Shown here one piece after another: positions 7,900 to 16,207 of a stretch of DNA of 47,732 nt. Source of the DNA: Methyloprofundus sp. (GTDB taxonomy: Bacteria; Pseudomonadota; Gammaproteobacteria; Methylococcales; Methylomonadaceae); contig JACUUF010000015.1 in the NCBI GenBank assembly GCA_014859465.1, positions 1 to 47,732 of the forward strand. The letters are read 5' to 3'. Under the pieces are notes generated by a model that was given only the letters and a program-made list of their open reading frames with translations, did no database searches and was not told the DNA's origin. The position numbers and the translations under genes were made by a program. Positions within the stretch are counted from its first letter, which is position 1; every line of letters starts with the position of its first letter.

Positions 7900-9673
7900 T
7901 TCAACACACATCGATCCAAGCGCTTTAGGCCTACCTGATGAATGCCAGTTAACGCAGTGGGCTAACGCGCTATTTGCTGCCTCGCCGGTTACGGAGGCTG
8001 ATTTCGGCGTACCGGGTTCGGCCGCCACGCATAATCCGGTTCAGCCGATTCTGGCAGGGGAACAAGCGATTCTTGGCGGTCATTCCTTGCAATCGAGCGG
8101 TTTGCCGCTGGAAGCCGATCTCAAGGCACAACTTGGCGATTATTTACAACGTTCCGCCAAAGCGCCCGCCAGTTCAGAAACGCAAATTTTGGACTTCGGC
8201 ATTCCAGGCTCGGCGGCGACCCACGATTCGATTCCGGCTGCCGAGCAATCGTTAATCGGTCGGCAGCCGCTTCAGCCCAGCGGCTTGCCTTTGCAAGCAG
8301 ATCTAAAAGCTTTACTGGCGCAACATCTGACGGCTCCGGCAAATACGCTGGCAGCGCCACAGTCGGTGGGCGGTTATTATTTTCTCAATGAAGTAGCGCA
8401 ATTGGGTCGTGTGGCTCAAGAAGCAGGATTAGGTTCGTCTCATCCGCCGTTCGACGTTCATGCTTTTCGCCGTGATTTTCCGATATTGCGCGAATTAGTT
8501 AATGGCCGGCTTTTGGTATGGTTTGACAATGCCGCGACAACACAAAAGCCACAGGTCGTGATCGACCGGTTGAGCGAGTTTTACACTCACGAAAACTCGA
8601 ACATCCACCGCGCAGCCCATGAATTGGCGGCGCGTGCCACCGATGCCTATGAAAACGCTCGCGAGATCGTCAGACGCTTTCTCAATGCCTCATCGCCGAA
8701 TGAGATCGTGTTTGTGCGCGGCTCCACCGAAGCTATCAATTTGGTGGCACAGAGTTACGGCAGACAACATATCGGCGCAGGTGATGAAATCGTTATCAGT
8801 TGGTTGGAACATCACGCCAACATCGTCCCGTGGCAACAGCTTTGTGCCGAGACCGGCGCGGTGCTGCGCGTGATTCCGGTCGATGACAGCGGTCAGGTCA
8901 TTTTGAGCGAGTATCAGAAATTGCTAAGTGCCAAAACCAAACTGGTTTCCTTTACGCACGTTTCCAACGCTTTGGGTACGATTACTCCTGCTGAGGAAAT
9001 GATCGCGTTGGCGCAACAGGTCGGCGCAAAGGTGTTATTGGATGCGGCGCAATCGGTATCGCATCTCGGTGTTGACGTTCAGCAACTAAATTGCGATTGG
9101 CTGGTCTTTTCCGGCCACAAAATATTCGGTCCTACCGGTATCGGCGTGTTATATGGCAAGGAGGAATTGCTCAATTCAATGGCGCCGTGGCAAGGCGGCG
9201 GCAACATGATCGAAGATGTCACGTTTGAAAACATCGTTTACCAAGCCGCACCCGCGCGTTTCGAAGCCGGTACTGGCAATATCGCCGATGCGGTCGGTCT
9301 TGGCGCTGCGCTTGAATATTTGCAAAGCATCGGCATCGAAAATGTTGCCCGTTACGAGCACGAGCTGCTCGAATACGCGACTGAACAGCTCAAGTGTATC
9401 CAAGGATTACGCCCGATCGGCACCGCGCAAAACAAAACCAGCGTGTTGTCGTTCGTGTTAAAAGGGCACAGTACTGCAGACGTCGGCAAAGCACTCAGTG
9501 AGAACGGCATCGCAGTTCGTTCTGGGCATCACTGTGCGCAACCGATCTTGCGTCGTTTTGGTCTGGAAAGCACGGTACGTCCGTCGCTAGCCTTTTACAA
9601 CACTTTTGCCGAGGTTGATCTGCTTGCTGCTACTTTGCGTCAGCTGCAAAGCGGTAAAACTTTCTTTGGCTAA
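7886..9673 (+). CDS. Cysteine desulfurase (SufS-like) encapsulin cargo with repeated N-terminal loading domain
   Basis: PLP enzyme that removes sulfur from cysteine, giving alanine and an enzyme persulfide. The ATG at 7886 (595 residues) overlaps the shell gene by 14 bases. Residues 180-595 are a type II (SufS/CsdA) desulfurase with HH in ISWLEHHANIVPW, the PLP lysine K412 in FSGHKIFGPTG and the catalytic cysteine C550 in RSGHHCAQP. The first 180 residues are low-complexity and contain two copies of a module, DFG-V/I-PGSAATH then GLPL-E/Q-ADLKA-Q/L-L, starting near D39 and D103, after a LPDECQLTQWANALF segment. N-terminal extensions with such motifs are the known encapsulation tag of family 2A cargo. 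It probably loads sulfur into the shell as persulfide or elemental sulfur. Confidence 0.95.
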   Translation: MTTSNSTHIDPSALGLPDECQLTQWANALFAASPVTEADFGVPGSAATHNPVQPILAGEQAILGGHSLQSSGLPLEADLKAQLGDYLQRSAKAPASSETQILDFGIPGSAATHDSIPAAEQSLIGRQPLQPSGLPLQADLKALLAQHLTAPANTLAAPQSVGGYYFLNEVAQLGRVAQEAGLGSSHPPFDVHAFRRDFPILRELVNGRLLVWFDNAATTQKPQVVIDRLSEFYTHENSNIHRAAHELAARATDAYENAREIVRRFLNASSPNEIVFVRGSTEAINLVAQSYGRQHIGAGDEIVISWLEHHANIVPWQQLCAETGAVLRVIPVDDSGQVILSEYQKLLSAKTKLVSFTHVSNALGTITPAEEMIALAQQVGAKVLLDAAQSVSHLGVDVQQLNCDWLVFSGHKIFGPTGIGVLYGKEELLNSMAPWQGGGNMIEDVTFENIVYQAAPARFEAGTGNIADAVGLGAALEYLQSIGIENVARYEHELLEYATEQLKCIQGLRPIGTAQNKTSVLSFVLKGHSTADVGKALSENGIAVRSGHHCAQPILRRFGLESTVRPSLAFYNTFAEVDLLAATLRQLQSGKTFFG

Positions 9674-9719
9674 GTTCATTGGTTGGGCTTTGTTCCTTGC
9701 CCGCTATAACACGTAAGCC

Positions 9720-9801
9720 GGAATAGCGTAGCCTTTTCCGGCATATTGCTTGCTTGATATGCTGGTTTGTTAGCGATGGTGGAAAACGCTAACGCTATTC
9801 C
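9720..9801. repeat. 82-bp palindromic element with ~20-bp arms
   Basis: The left arm GGAATAGCGTAGCCTTTTCC (9720-9739) pairs with 9781-9801, matching 19 of 21 aligned positions, around a 41-base loop. It lies just after the cysteine desulfurase gene. There is no open frame. It resembles intergenic palindromic elements (REP or MITE type) but could also act as a 3'-end hairpin for the cassette transcript. Confidence 0.6.
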
Positions 9802-10039
9802 AACCCTACTGTCATCTTGACGTAGAGATCTTACGCTTCATGCTAACACTAAGTTTATTTCTTGAGGTTCGTTCCTCTCTAACTTAAAGATTTAAGATTC
9901 CTCCTATGCTTGGCATGACAATGCACTGTCATATCGTCGCAGCAGATATCTTGTGCTTTATGCTAACACTGTTGGAATTCGCTCCTCTCCAAAACTCACA
10001 ACTCTTTCGCTCAGCGAACAATTGTCACTGGCGAACGGG

Positions 10040-10113
10040 GCTTTCCCTCTAAAGCCGCGCCCTACAGCCTTTAGAAAAAGTCCGATTAAGTAAGTTCGTG
10101 AACCCTTGAAATT
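10040..10113 (-). repeat. Dispersed repeat, copy B (inverted relative to 5641-5714)
   Basis: Contains TCTAAAGCCGCGCCCTACAG and GAACCCTTGAAAT, which are the reverse complement of the conserved ends of copy A, in matching order and spacing. Copies A and B therefore bracket the serine acetyltransferase-encapsulin-desulfurase cassette in opposite orientations. Confidence 0.6.
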
Positions 10114-10322
10114 ACCGATTTTCTGGACTTAGACGGGAAGTCGCGAACAGTAAACAGCCACACTGGATTCATTATCTAAATTTTAGATTTAAAGTTCTAA
10201 TTATATCGTTTTTATAAAAGCGTTAACTTCGTTAAGCTATAGCCATATTATGAAGATTATTTCAGTAGCATTGCTTGAAGGAATGAGTGATGTCGTCCTC
10301 CTCAAAATAGGGATATTCTTCA

Positions 10323-10348
10323 GGCGGAGTTTATTCTCCGCCCTTTTT
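10323..10348 (+). terminator. Rho-independent terminator-like hairpin before the EAL-like gene
   Basis: Stem GGCGGAG (10323-10329) and CTCCGCC (10336-10342), six-base loop, then C and five T. It lies only 45 bp before the next start codon and follows a 200-bp region with no visible gene, so it could be an attenuator in that gene's leader or the end of a small RNA. Confidence 0.7.
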
Positions 10349-10392
10349 AAACACGAAGCACAAATCCAGATAGTAACGACAAGGAGCAAGCA

Positions 10393-11262
10393 ATGCCATT
10401 GCAACAATTGGTTGAATATTTTAATGATCGCTTGGAATGGGAGCATCATACCCGTTTGCGGCCTTTTCTATTAAAAGAGGGGTTGGTGCAGGGTTTATTC
10501 GGCCCCATTCGAACCGGCACCCATTTGGAGGCGGTCAGGGAAACACAGAATTCTGCACGAATTCTAGGCTATGCGGCGAGTCTGCAAGTGGCGACTAACG
10601 AAATTCCACATCTGCAAAATCATGAGCTTGAATTGATTCTGTCACTGCCCTCGCAGCCGGCCATTAATCCCGATTCCATCATCAATTTCGACCGCTTGGC
10701 GCGCACCGTGCACATGCTCAATTTTCTACCGCATGCGCATGAACCGGTTTTTTTGCAATTGGAAGTTGATCCCCGACATGTTCTTGGTGTTAAAAAAGAT
10801 CACGGTGCTTATTTTCAGGAAGTCATCACTAAATGCGGTCTGGAAACGGGCAATATCGTGATCGCCTTGCGGCTCAGCTCGGATTATGCGCAATATTACC
10901 AAGCGTTAATCGCCGGACTAGAAAACTACCGTAAACGTGGCTACCGTCTGACCTTACAGTTCGATTATCCGGTCTTGAGCAGCGGTTCGGCACAGGCTTT
11001 AATCAGCGCGCTGTCTCCTGACTGGGTTGAGGTCTCTGCCAAGGGGTTCAGCGCAACAAAAGACTCGGTATTGCTGCAAAAATTGCAACAGACGCAACGG
11101 CTGGCGGCTTCCGCTGGGGCGCAATCTTTGTTGTCGGACATTAATCATCAAGAGCTCGATAGCTTAGCCTACGCTAGCGGGTTTGAAGCGGTGGCAGGCA
11201 GCTATTACCAAGCAAACGTCTCAGCCTGGACGGATGACGTGGCTCGTTTGGCGCAGGCCTGA
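10393..11262 (+). CDS. Degenerate EAL-domain protein, probably catalytically inactive
   Basis: A 289-residue protein whose second half follows the course of an EAL (cyclic-di-GMP phosphodiesterase) domain: FLQLEVDP, then RKRGYRLTLQFDYPVLSSGSAQALISALSPDWVEVS, then GFEAVAGSYYQ at the end. The residues needed for metal binding and catalysis are missing: there is no EAL triad, DDFG is replaced by QFDYP, and the usual EGVE is replaced by LSDINHQE. It is therefore likely a binding or scaffold protein, not an enzyme. A start with a good AAGGAG site lies at 10393. It is 49 bp ahead of the start of a hydrolase gene's longer frame and probably shares its transcript. Why it sits beside the sulfur cassette is unknown. 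Confidence 0.65.
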   Translation: MPLQQLVEYFNDRLEWEHHTRLRPFLLKEGLVQGLFGPIRTGTHLEAVRETQNSARILGYAASLQVATNEIPHLQNHELELILSLPSQPAINPDSIINFDRLARTVHMLNFLPHAHEPVFLQLEVDPRHVLGVKKDHGAYFQEVITKCGLETGNIVIALRLSSDYAQYYQALIAGLENYRKRGYRLTLQFDYPVLSSGSAQALISALSPDWVEVSAKGFSATKDSVLLQKLQQTQRLAASAGAQSLLSDINHQELDSLAYASGFEAVAGSYYQANVSAWTDDVARLAQA

Positions 11263-11310
11263 TGAGCTAATATTGCACAGAGAATAAACAGACAGAAAGT
11301 GGAGCAAGCG

Positions 11311-11889
11311 ATGAACGCTAAAATTCTTATAGTACCTGGCTATCATGGTAGCGATGAAAATCATTGGCAAACCTCGCTGGAACAAGGTTTGCCCAACTGC
11401 GAGCGTGTCAAAGGCATCGATTGGGAGTCTCCTAAACTTTTCAGCTGGGCCGAGGCTATTGATAACCATATCGAAAAAATTGGCCATCCGGTCACTCTGG
11501 TCGCGCACAGTTTCGGTTGTCTCGCTAGTAGTCTGGTCGCATCACGCCGACCAGATAGCATAAGCCAGTTGATTATGGTGGCACCGGCTACGCCGATGCG
11601 CTTCTCCTTGGAAGGTCTGAGCGGGCATGCATCTGCTGCTAGCAACACGATTGCCGCTCATTTGCCCCAGCAAAAACTAGAAACCACCGGTTTGTTGGTG
11701 GCGAGTGAGAATGACCCGTGGATGAGATTCGCAGAAGCACAGCGACTCAGCAGACGCTGGGGGCTGGCGTTTTATAATGCCGGACGTGCGGGCCATATCA
11801 ATAGCGAATCTGGCCATGGCGAATGGCCGTTAATTCGGGAACTGGTGCTAAAATGGCAGAAAAAAACAGCACGGAAAACTCGTGTATAA
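11311..11889 (+). CDS. RBBP9/YdeN-family alpha/beta hydrolase
   Basis: Small serine hydrolase. I chose the ATG at 11311 (192 residues, MNAKILIVPGYHGSDENHWQ), with GGAGCAAGCG upstream, over a TTG-led frame four codons earlier. The family-typical GYHGSDENHWQ start, the nucleophile elbow VAHSFGC (Ser in the GxSxG-like turn), an acidic residue in SENDPW and the histidine in GRAGHINSESGHGEWP are all present. Substrates of this family are mostly unknown. It follows the degenerate EAL gene by 48 bp on the same strand, suggesting a two-gene operon. Confidence 0.88.
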   Translation: MNAKILIVPGYHGSDENHWQTSLEQGLPNCERVKGIDWESPKLFSWAEAIDNHIEKIGHPVTLVAHSFGCLASSLVASRRPDSISQLIMVAPATPMRFSLEGLSGHASAASNTIAAHLPQQKLETTGLLVASENDPWMRFAEAQRLSRRWGLAFYNAGRAGHINSESGHGEWPLIRELVLKWQKKTARKTRV

Positions 11890-12387
11890 AAATGCGTTCG
11901 CTACCTCCTTGGCACAGCTATCTACACAAGTCTTAAAGCCTTCTCCAGAGGGAGAAGGTTGGATGAGGAGAAATCAATTCCCCCTCTGTTTAACAACGCT
12001 GTTTAAACTCCATACGCTCAACAAAAAGCATGAATATTAATCTCCCCACCCAACCCTCCCCAGCAAGGGAGGGCTTTGTTTGTATATTCACTACGTTACC
12101 AATCACTACAGCAGACATTTGCCATAAGCATAGCCCTCTCCAGCAGGAGAGGGAGCAACTTCACTTTTTAATTCATGGCATTTAAAAGTATAAAAGTTGC
12201 GTAGATACCTATGCCGCAAGGCCGGATATGTGCCAGCAATCTTTTATGGTACCAACAAATTTTACTTGCAATACGGGTCGCCATATATGCCTCTTAACCT
12301 TAAGTCTCTGAGTATTAGCCGTTGGCATGACAAGGAAAGAAGCATACAGAGGTTATATTATGCTTGTTTTTATTGATCCGTCGGTTA
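11890..12387. other. Gene-free region mostly occupied by a MITE-like element
   Basis: 498 bp with no credible gene. Most of it is the element at 11911-12215, with terminal inverted repeats and three internal GGAGAGGG-type hairpins. The remainder (12216-12387), downstream of the minus-strand GlcG-like gene, shows nothing I recognise. Confidence 0.6.
11911..12215. mobile_element. MITE-like non-coding element, about 305 bp
   Basis: Terminal inverted repeats of 19 bp: GGCACAGCTATCTACACAA at 11911-11929, and on the other strand GGCATAGGTATCTACGCAA at 12215-12197, 16 of 19 matching. Inside are three short hairpins of one kind: CCTTCTCC/GGAGAAGG with TTGGATGAGG (near 11939), CCCTCCC/GGGAGGG preceded by CCCACCCAA (near 12048-12072, opposite orientation) and CCCTCTCC/GGAGAGGG (near 12133). 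No open frame and no obvious target duplication. Confidence 0.55.
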
Positions 12388-12822
12388 TCAGGTTCGCCAT
12401 GGGTGCGAAGGTAAATCCGCAAGGCCAATGACATCGACTGCAGCTTTAGCGACTTGATGATCATTTTCTACTGAGCTGCCGCTTACACCGATGGCGCCGA
12501 TTAGAATGCCGTCATTATCAACGATAGGAATACCTCCGGGGAAGGTAATTAAGCCTTCATTAGAATGTTCAATGCCATAAAGTGGGGCACCTGGTTGGGA
12601 TAGTTCGCCGATAGCACCGGTGTTCATGCCAAAAAAACAAGCGGTTTTGGCTTTTTTAATGGCAATGTCAGAACTACCAAGCCAGGCTCCGTCCATTCTG
12701 ATGAACGATTTTAAATCAGCACCGGAATCAACAACGGCGATACACATTTGGACGCCAATCTTTTGCGATTCGACAATCGCTGCGGCAATGGCTTTCTCTG
12801 CTTGTTCATGGCTTACATGCAT
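12388..12822 (-). CDS. GlcG/HbpS-like (DUF336) protein
   Basis: A 144-residue protein of the GlcG/HbpS family, which includes haem-binding and redox-sensing members as well as many of unknown role. Visible family features are [33 protein letters not shown] and [22 protein letters not shown] chose the ATG at 12822 because GAGGAG lies seven bases upstream; an alternative five codons earlier lacks this. No signal peptide is evident, so the protein is probably cytoplasmic. It stands alone on the minus strand. Function beyond the family is not clear. Confidence 0.85.
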   Translation of the reverse strand: MHVSHEQAEKAIAAAIVESQKIGVQMCIAVVDSGADLKSFIRMDGAWLGSSDIAIKKAKTACFFGMNTGAIGELSQPGAPLYGIEHSNEGLITFPGGIPIVDNDGILIGAIGVSGSSVENDHQVAKAAVDVIGLADLPSHPWRT

Positions 12823-13143
12823 GGTTTTTCTCCTCAAATTTATAGTGATTAAAATAGTAGGTATGCCAAAATTTGCTGTATAAGAAAACTTATAGAACGA
12901 CTACTAGTAAGCTAATTGTACGCTCTACAGTGGATTGATTGTCAATATGGCTAGATTTTGGGCGATTTGACCGGTCATTTAGGTAATGATTTGTGCTAAG
13001 GCTTCTGTTTTGTGAGGATCTATGCGAGAGTTATAATGTCTGTTTTTAGGCATGCTTTTTGCTAAAAAATGACTACTTTACTCATCGCTTACGGTAGTCG
13101 TTCTAGTCTATTGGGTTTAAATAATATGCTGAATTTTTGTAGC
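12823..13143. other. Gene-free region between two minus-strand genes
   Basis: 321 bp. I see no gene. A 7-bp inverted repeat TTTTTAG/CTAAAAA occurs near 13040-13065, and on the minus strand GACTAC/GTAGTC is followed by ATTTTTT (about 13100-13066), a poor terminator candidate for the small gene ending at 13144. Confidence 0.4.
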
Positions 13144-13338
13144 TTATTCGAAAGTGTTTTTAGAGGTTATTCTCTTTTGATTAGCCGCTTCAAAAGCTTG
13201 TTGTGAGACGTGTGACCCTGCTGATTTGTCTAAGTGCTCAGTTTCTCTGCCTTTTAGGATAAATACACCCATAATGGCAACTAAAATGATACCGCCGATA
13301 TAAAGGTTTGAATAATCTTTGGTTTGTTCTTCAGCCAT
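13144..13338 (-). CDS. Small single-span membrane protein of unknown function
   Basis: A 64-residue protein with one hydrophobic segment (about residues 13-29, LYIGGIILVAIMGVFIL), a short charged N-terminus (MAEEQTKDYSN) and a polar C-terminal tail. The ATG follows a weak ribosome site. No family is recognised. It stands alone, convergent with nothing and divergent from the glycogen phosphorylase gene. The single clear membrane span and coding-like residue use make it more likely real than chance. Confidence 0.6.
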   Translation of the reverse strand: MAEEQTKDYSNLYIGGIILVAIMGVFILKGRETEHLDKSAGSHVSQQAFEAANQKRITSKNTFE

Positions 13339-13705
13339 TTGAATTTCCGCGTTATTATTTTATAAAAAACTATGCAATGCATAGTTGAGGCATTATTTAT
13401 TATTATTTTTATGCCTCATCTTGTGTCGGTGAGTAAGCTACTCAAAAGCGACGAAGGTATTTTTATTATAAATAAAGGTTTCGCATCAAAACTATTATTA
13501 TATTGTGGGTATTATTATTTGTATTTTATACAGTGAATAAAATTTCGCGTGCTTTAATTATTGATTTATAAGGTTTTTATGGTTTTTAGTGCTTTTTAAT
13601 TTTATTAAAGTCTTATATTTGTTGTGGCGCTGACATAATACTGTCACCAATTTTTAGTAAAACTAGAATAATTCATCATTAAAAATGCCTATACTTGGAG
13701 CGTTT
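13339..13705. other. AT-rich divergent promoter region
   Basis: 367 very AT-rich bases between the small membrane protein (minus) and glycogen phosphorylase (plus). It presumably holds both promoters, but no -35/-10 pair is good enough to name. The ribosome site TTGGAG at 13694-13699 serves the ATG at 13706. Confidence 0.4.
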
Positions 13706-16207
13706 ATGTCAAATCAAGAATTCATCAGCAGTAAACCGAGTGAATCCATTACCGAATTACCCAGTAAAGGGTTAACAAAAGAAGATTTTGTGCATAGTTT
13801 TAAAGAATATTATGTGCATTTGCTGGGGCGTGATGAAGATAGTCATCAAGCTCATTATGCTTATGAAGCGCTGGGTTTAACCATTCGTGATCGTTTGATG
13901 GAGCGCTGGAAGGAAACGCATCGCACCTATAAGCAGGCAAGATGTAAACGCACCTTTTATTTGTCTATGGAATATCTGATGGGGCGTTCATTAAGCAATG
14001 CAATGCTGAACTTGGGTGTTACCGATGTTGCTACTCAAGCAATGTATGATTTAGGTATAGAAATCGAAGAATTAATTACCAGTGAGCTCGATGCAGGCTT
14101 AGGTAATGGTGGCCTAGGTAGGCTGGCGGCTTGTTTTATTGATAGCTGTGCGACCTTGCAATTGCCGGTGATTGGTTATGGTTTGCGCTATGAATATGGC
14201 ATGTTTACCCAAGTAATTGTTAATGGTGAGCAACAAGAAAAGCCAGACCGCTGGTTAAGACTACGTAATGTATGGGAAATAAAAAGGCATGAATATGCGC
14301 ATCGTATTAGCTTTGGCGGTCGTACTGAGGTACAAACGGATATAAAGGGTGTGCAGCGATTGCTTTGGGTAGATACGCATGATGTATTGGCCGTGCCTTA
14401 TGATACGCCTGTTCCTGGCTACCAAAATAATACAGTTAATACACTGCGTTTGTGGAAGGCTGAAGCGACTGAAGAATTTAATTTAGATGAATTTAATTCT
14501 GGTGATTATGCCGAGGCAGTGGCTGAAAAAATTGGCGCTGAAAATATTACCATGGTGCTGTATCCCAACGATGCGAATGAAAATGGCAAATCTTTGCGCT
14601 TGCGCCAACAATATTTTATGGCGTCAGCCAGCTTGCAGGATGTCATTGCTCACTGGGTTGGCTTATATGGTGAAGATTTTAGCTTATTTGCAGAAAAAAA
14701 CTGTTTTCAGTTGAATGATACGCATCCTAGTATTGCAGTCGCGGAATTAATGCGCTTATTAATTGATAGGCATGATTTGCCTTGGGCCAAGGCTTGGGAA
14801 ATTACCCAGAAAACCATGGCCTATACTAATCACACTTTACTGCCTGAAGCATTAGAAAAGTGGCCGGTGCCTCTTATGCGGTCTTTATTGCCACGCTTAA
14901 TGGAAATTATTTTTGAAATTAATGCCCACTTTGTTTGCGAAATATCGGCTAAATGGCCGGGAGATACCGATAAACTGGCGCGTATGTCGATTATAGAGGA
15001 GGGCGAGCAAAAACAGGTACGCATGGCCTATCTGGCGATTGTTGGTAGCTTTTCCGTTAACGGTGTTGCTGAACTGCACTCTAAGCTATTACAGCAGGAT
15101 TTATTCGCTGACTTTTATGATTTATGGCCTGATAAATTTAATAACAAAACTAATGGTGTCACACCGCGCCGCTGGCTAGCGGGTTGTAATCCTGAATTAG
15201 CAGCACTCATTACTCAAACGATTGGTTCAGAGTGGGTGACTGATTTATCACTACTCAAACAGTTAGTGCCTTATGCAGATGATGCAAGTTTTAGAGAGCA
15301 ATGGCGGGCTATTAAACAAGCAGCGAAACAGCGCTTGGCTGATTATAAAAAGCAAGAGCATGATATGGACATTAATGTTAATGCTATTTTTGATGTACAG
15401 GTGAAGCGTATTCATGAATACAAACGTCAGGTACTCAACGTGCTGCATGTGATTCATTTATATAATCGTATTAAACACGGTGAGGGTGAGCAGTTGGTAT
15501 CTCGCTGTGTATTAATTGGCGGTAAAGCCGCTCCCGGCTATCAGATGGCAAAAACTATCATTAAACTGATTAATAATGTTGCCGCTGTGATTAATGGTGA
15601 TCCAGAAATTCAAGGCAAGCTAAGCCTGCTATTTTTACCCGATTATAATGTTTCTGCCATGGAAAAAATCTGCCCAGGGGCTGATTTATCCGAACAAATT
15701 TCTACCGCAGGCAAGGAAGCGTCTGGTACGGGTAATATGAAATTAATGATGAATGGCGCGTTAACGATTGGTACTTTGGATGGCGCGAATATCGAAATTC
15801 GTGAAGAGGTGGGTGATGAAAACTTCTTTTTATTTGGCCTGACTGAAGAGCAAATTGTCGCGCGACGAGAGCATTATAATCCCGAATCACTTATTGATCA
15901 GGACGAAGATTTACGGCGGGTTATGAAGCTGCTGGAGTGTGCTCATTTCAATCAACTTGAGCCAGGTATTTTTAATGATTTGATTGGAGCGCTTAAAAAT
16001 CCTGCCGATCCCTGGATGACTTTAGCCGATTTTCGCAGTTATATTGATGCTCAAAAACGTGTTGAAGATGCCTATCGTGATCAGCAGCACTGGACGCGCA
16101 TGAGTATTATGAATGTCGCCCATAGCGGTAAATTTTCCTCTGAGCGTACCATCAATGAATACAATCAGGATATTTGGAGATTGCAAAAACTGCCGGTTAA
16201 GTTCTAA
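13706..16207 (+). CDS. glgP: Glycogen/starch phosphorylase
   Basis: Cytoplasmic PLP enzyme that splits alpha-1,4-glucan with phosphate to give glucose 1-phosphate. The ATG at 13706 (833 residues) has TTGGAG six bases upstream; an ATG seven codons earlier lacks this. Family landmarks are FYLSMEYLMGRSL (near 95), DAGLGNGGLGRLAACFIDS, TNHTLLPEALEKWP, KRIHEYKRQ and the PLP-binding lysine K679 in GTGNMKLMMNGALTIGTLDGANIEI. Length is normal for the family (about 815-840). It is monocistronic as far as can be seen; no glycogen synthesis genes are adjacent. Confidence 0.97.
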   Translation: MSNQEFISSKPSESITELPSKGLTKEDFVHSFKEYYVHLLGRDEDSHQAHYAYEALGLTIRDRLMERWKETHRTYKQARCKRTFYLSMEYLMGRSLSNAMLNLGVTDVATQAMYDLGIEIEELITSELDAGLGNGGLGRLAACFIDSCATLQLPVIGYGLRYEYGMFTQVIVNGEQQEKPDRWLRLRNVWEIKRHEYAHRISFGGRTEVQTDIKGVQRLLWVDTHDVLAVPYDTPVPGYQNNTVNTLRLWKAEATEEFNLDEFNSGDYAEAVAEKIGAENITMVLYPNDANENGKSLRLRQQYFMASASLQDVIAHWVGLYGEDFSLFAEKNCFQLNDTHPSIAVAELMRLLIDRHDLPWAKAWEITQKTMAYTNHTLLPEALEKWPVPLMRSLLPRLMEIIFEINAHFVCEISAKWPGDTDKLARMSIIEEGEQKQVRMAYLAIVGSFSVNGVAELHSKLLQQDLFADFYDLWPDKFNNKTNGVTPRRWLAGCNPELAALITQTIGSEWVTDLSLLKQLVPYADDASFREQWRAIKQAAKQRLADYKKQEHDMDINVNAIFDVQVKRIHEYKRQVLNVLHVIHLYNRIKHGEGEQLVSRCVLIGGKAAPGYQMAKTIIKLINNVAAVINGDPEIQGKLSLLFLPDYNVSAMEKICPGADLSEQISTAGKEASGTGNMKLMMNGALTIGTLDGANIEIREEVGDENFFLFGLTEEQIVARREHYNPESLIDQDEDLRRVMKLLECAHFNQLEPGIFNDLIGALKNPADPWMTLADFRSYIDAQKRVEDAYRDQQHWTRMSIMNVAHSGKFSSERTINEYNQDIWRLQKLPVKF

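Larger units (their letters stand above)
9674..10392. other. Gene-free region rich in dispersed repeats
   Basis: A 719-bp stretch without a credible gene. It holds an 82-bp hairpin element (9720-9801), two diverged copies of a roughly 75-bp repeat (9808-9889 and 9925-9993, sharing ACTGTCAT, TATGCTAACACT-like and CGTTCCTCTC-like blocks), the inverted dispersed repeat copy B (10040-10113), and a terminator-like hairpin ahead of the next gene. Confidence 0.7.

Noticed and set aside
6184-7936. 15-base identity TTTAGGCCTACCTGA shared by the acetyltransferase and desulfurase genes, encoding LGLPD in both, as a shared cargo tag
   Set aside because: In the acetyltransferase it lies within the folded SAT helical domain, and a single 15-base match in 10 kb can occur by chance.
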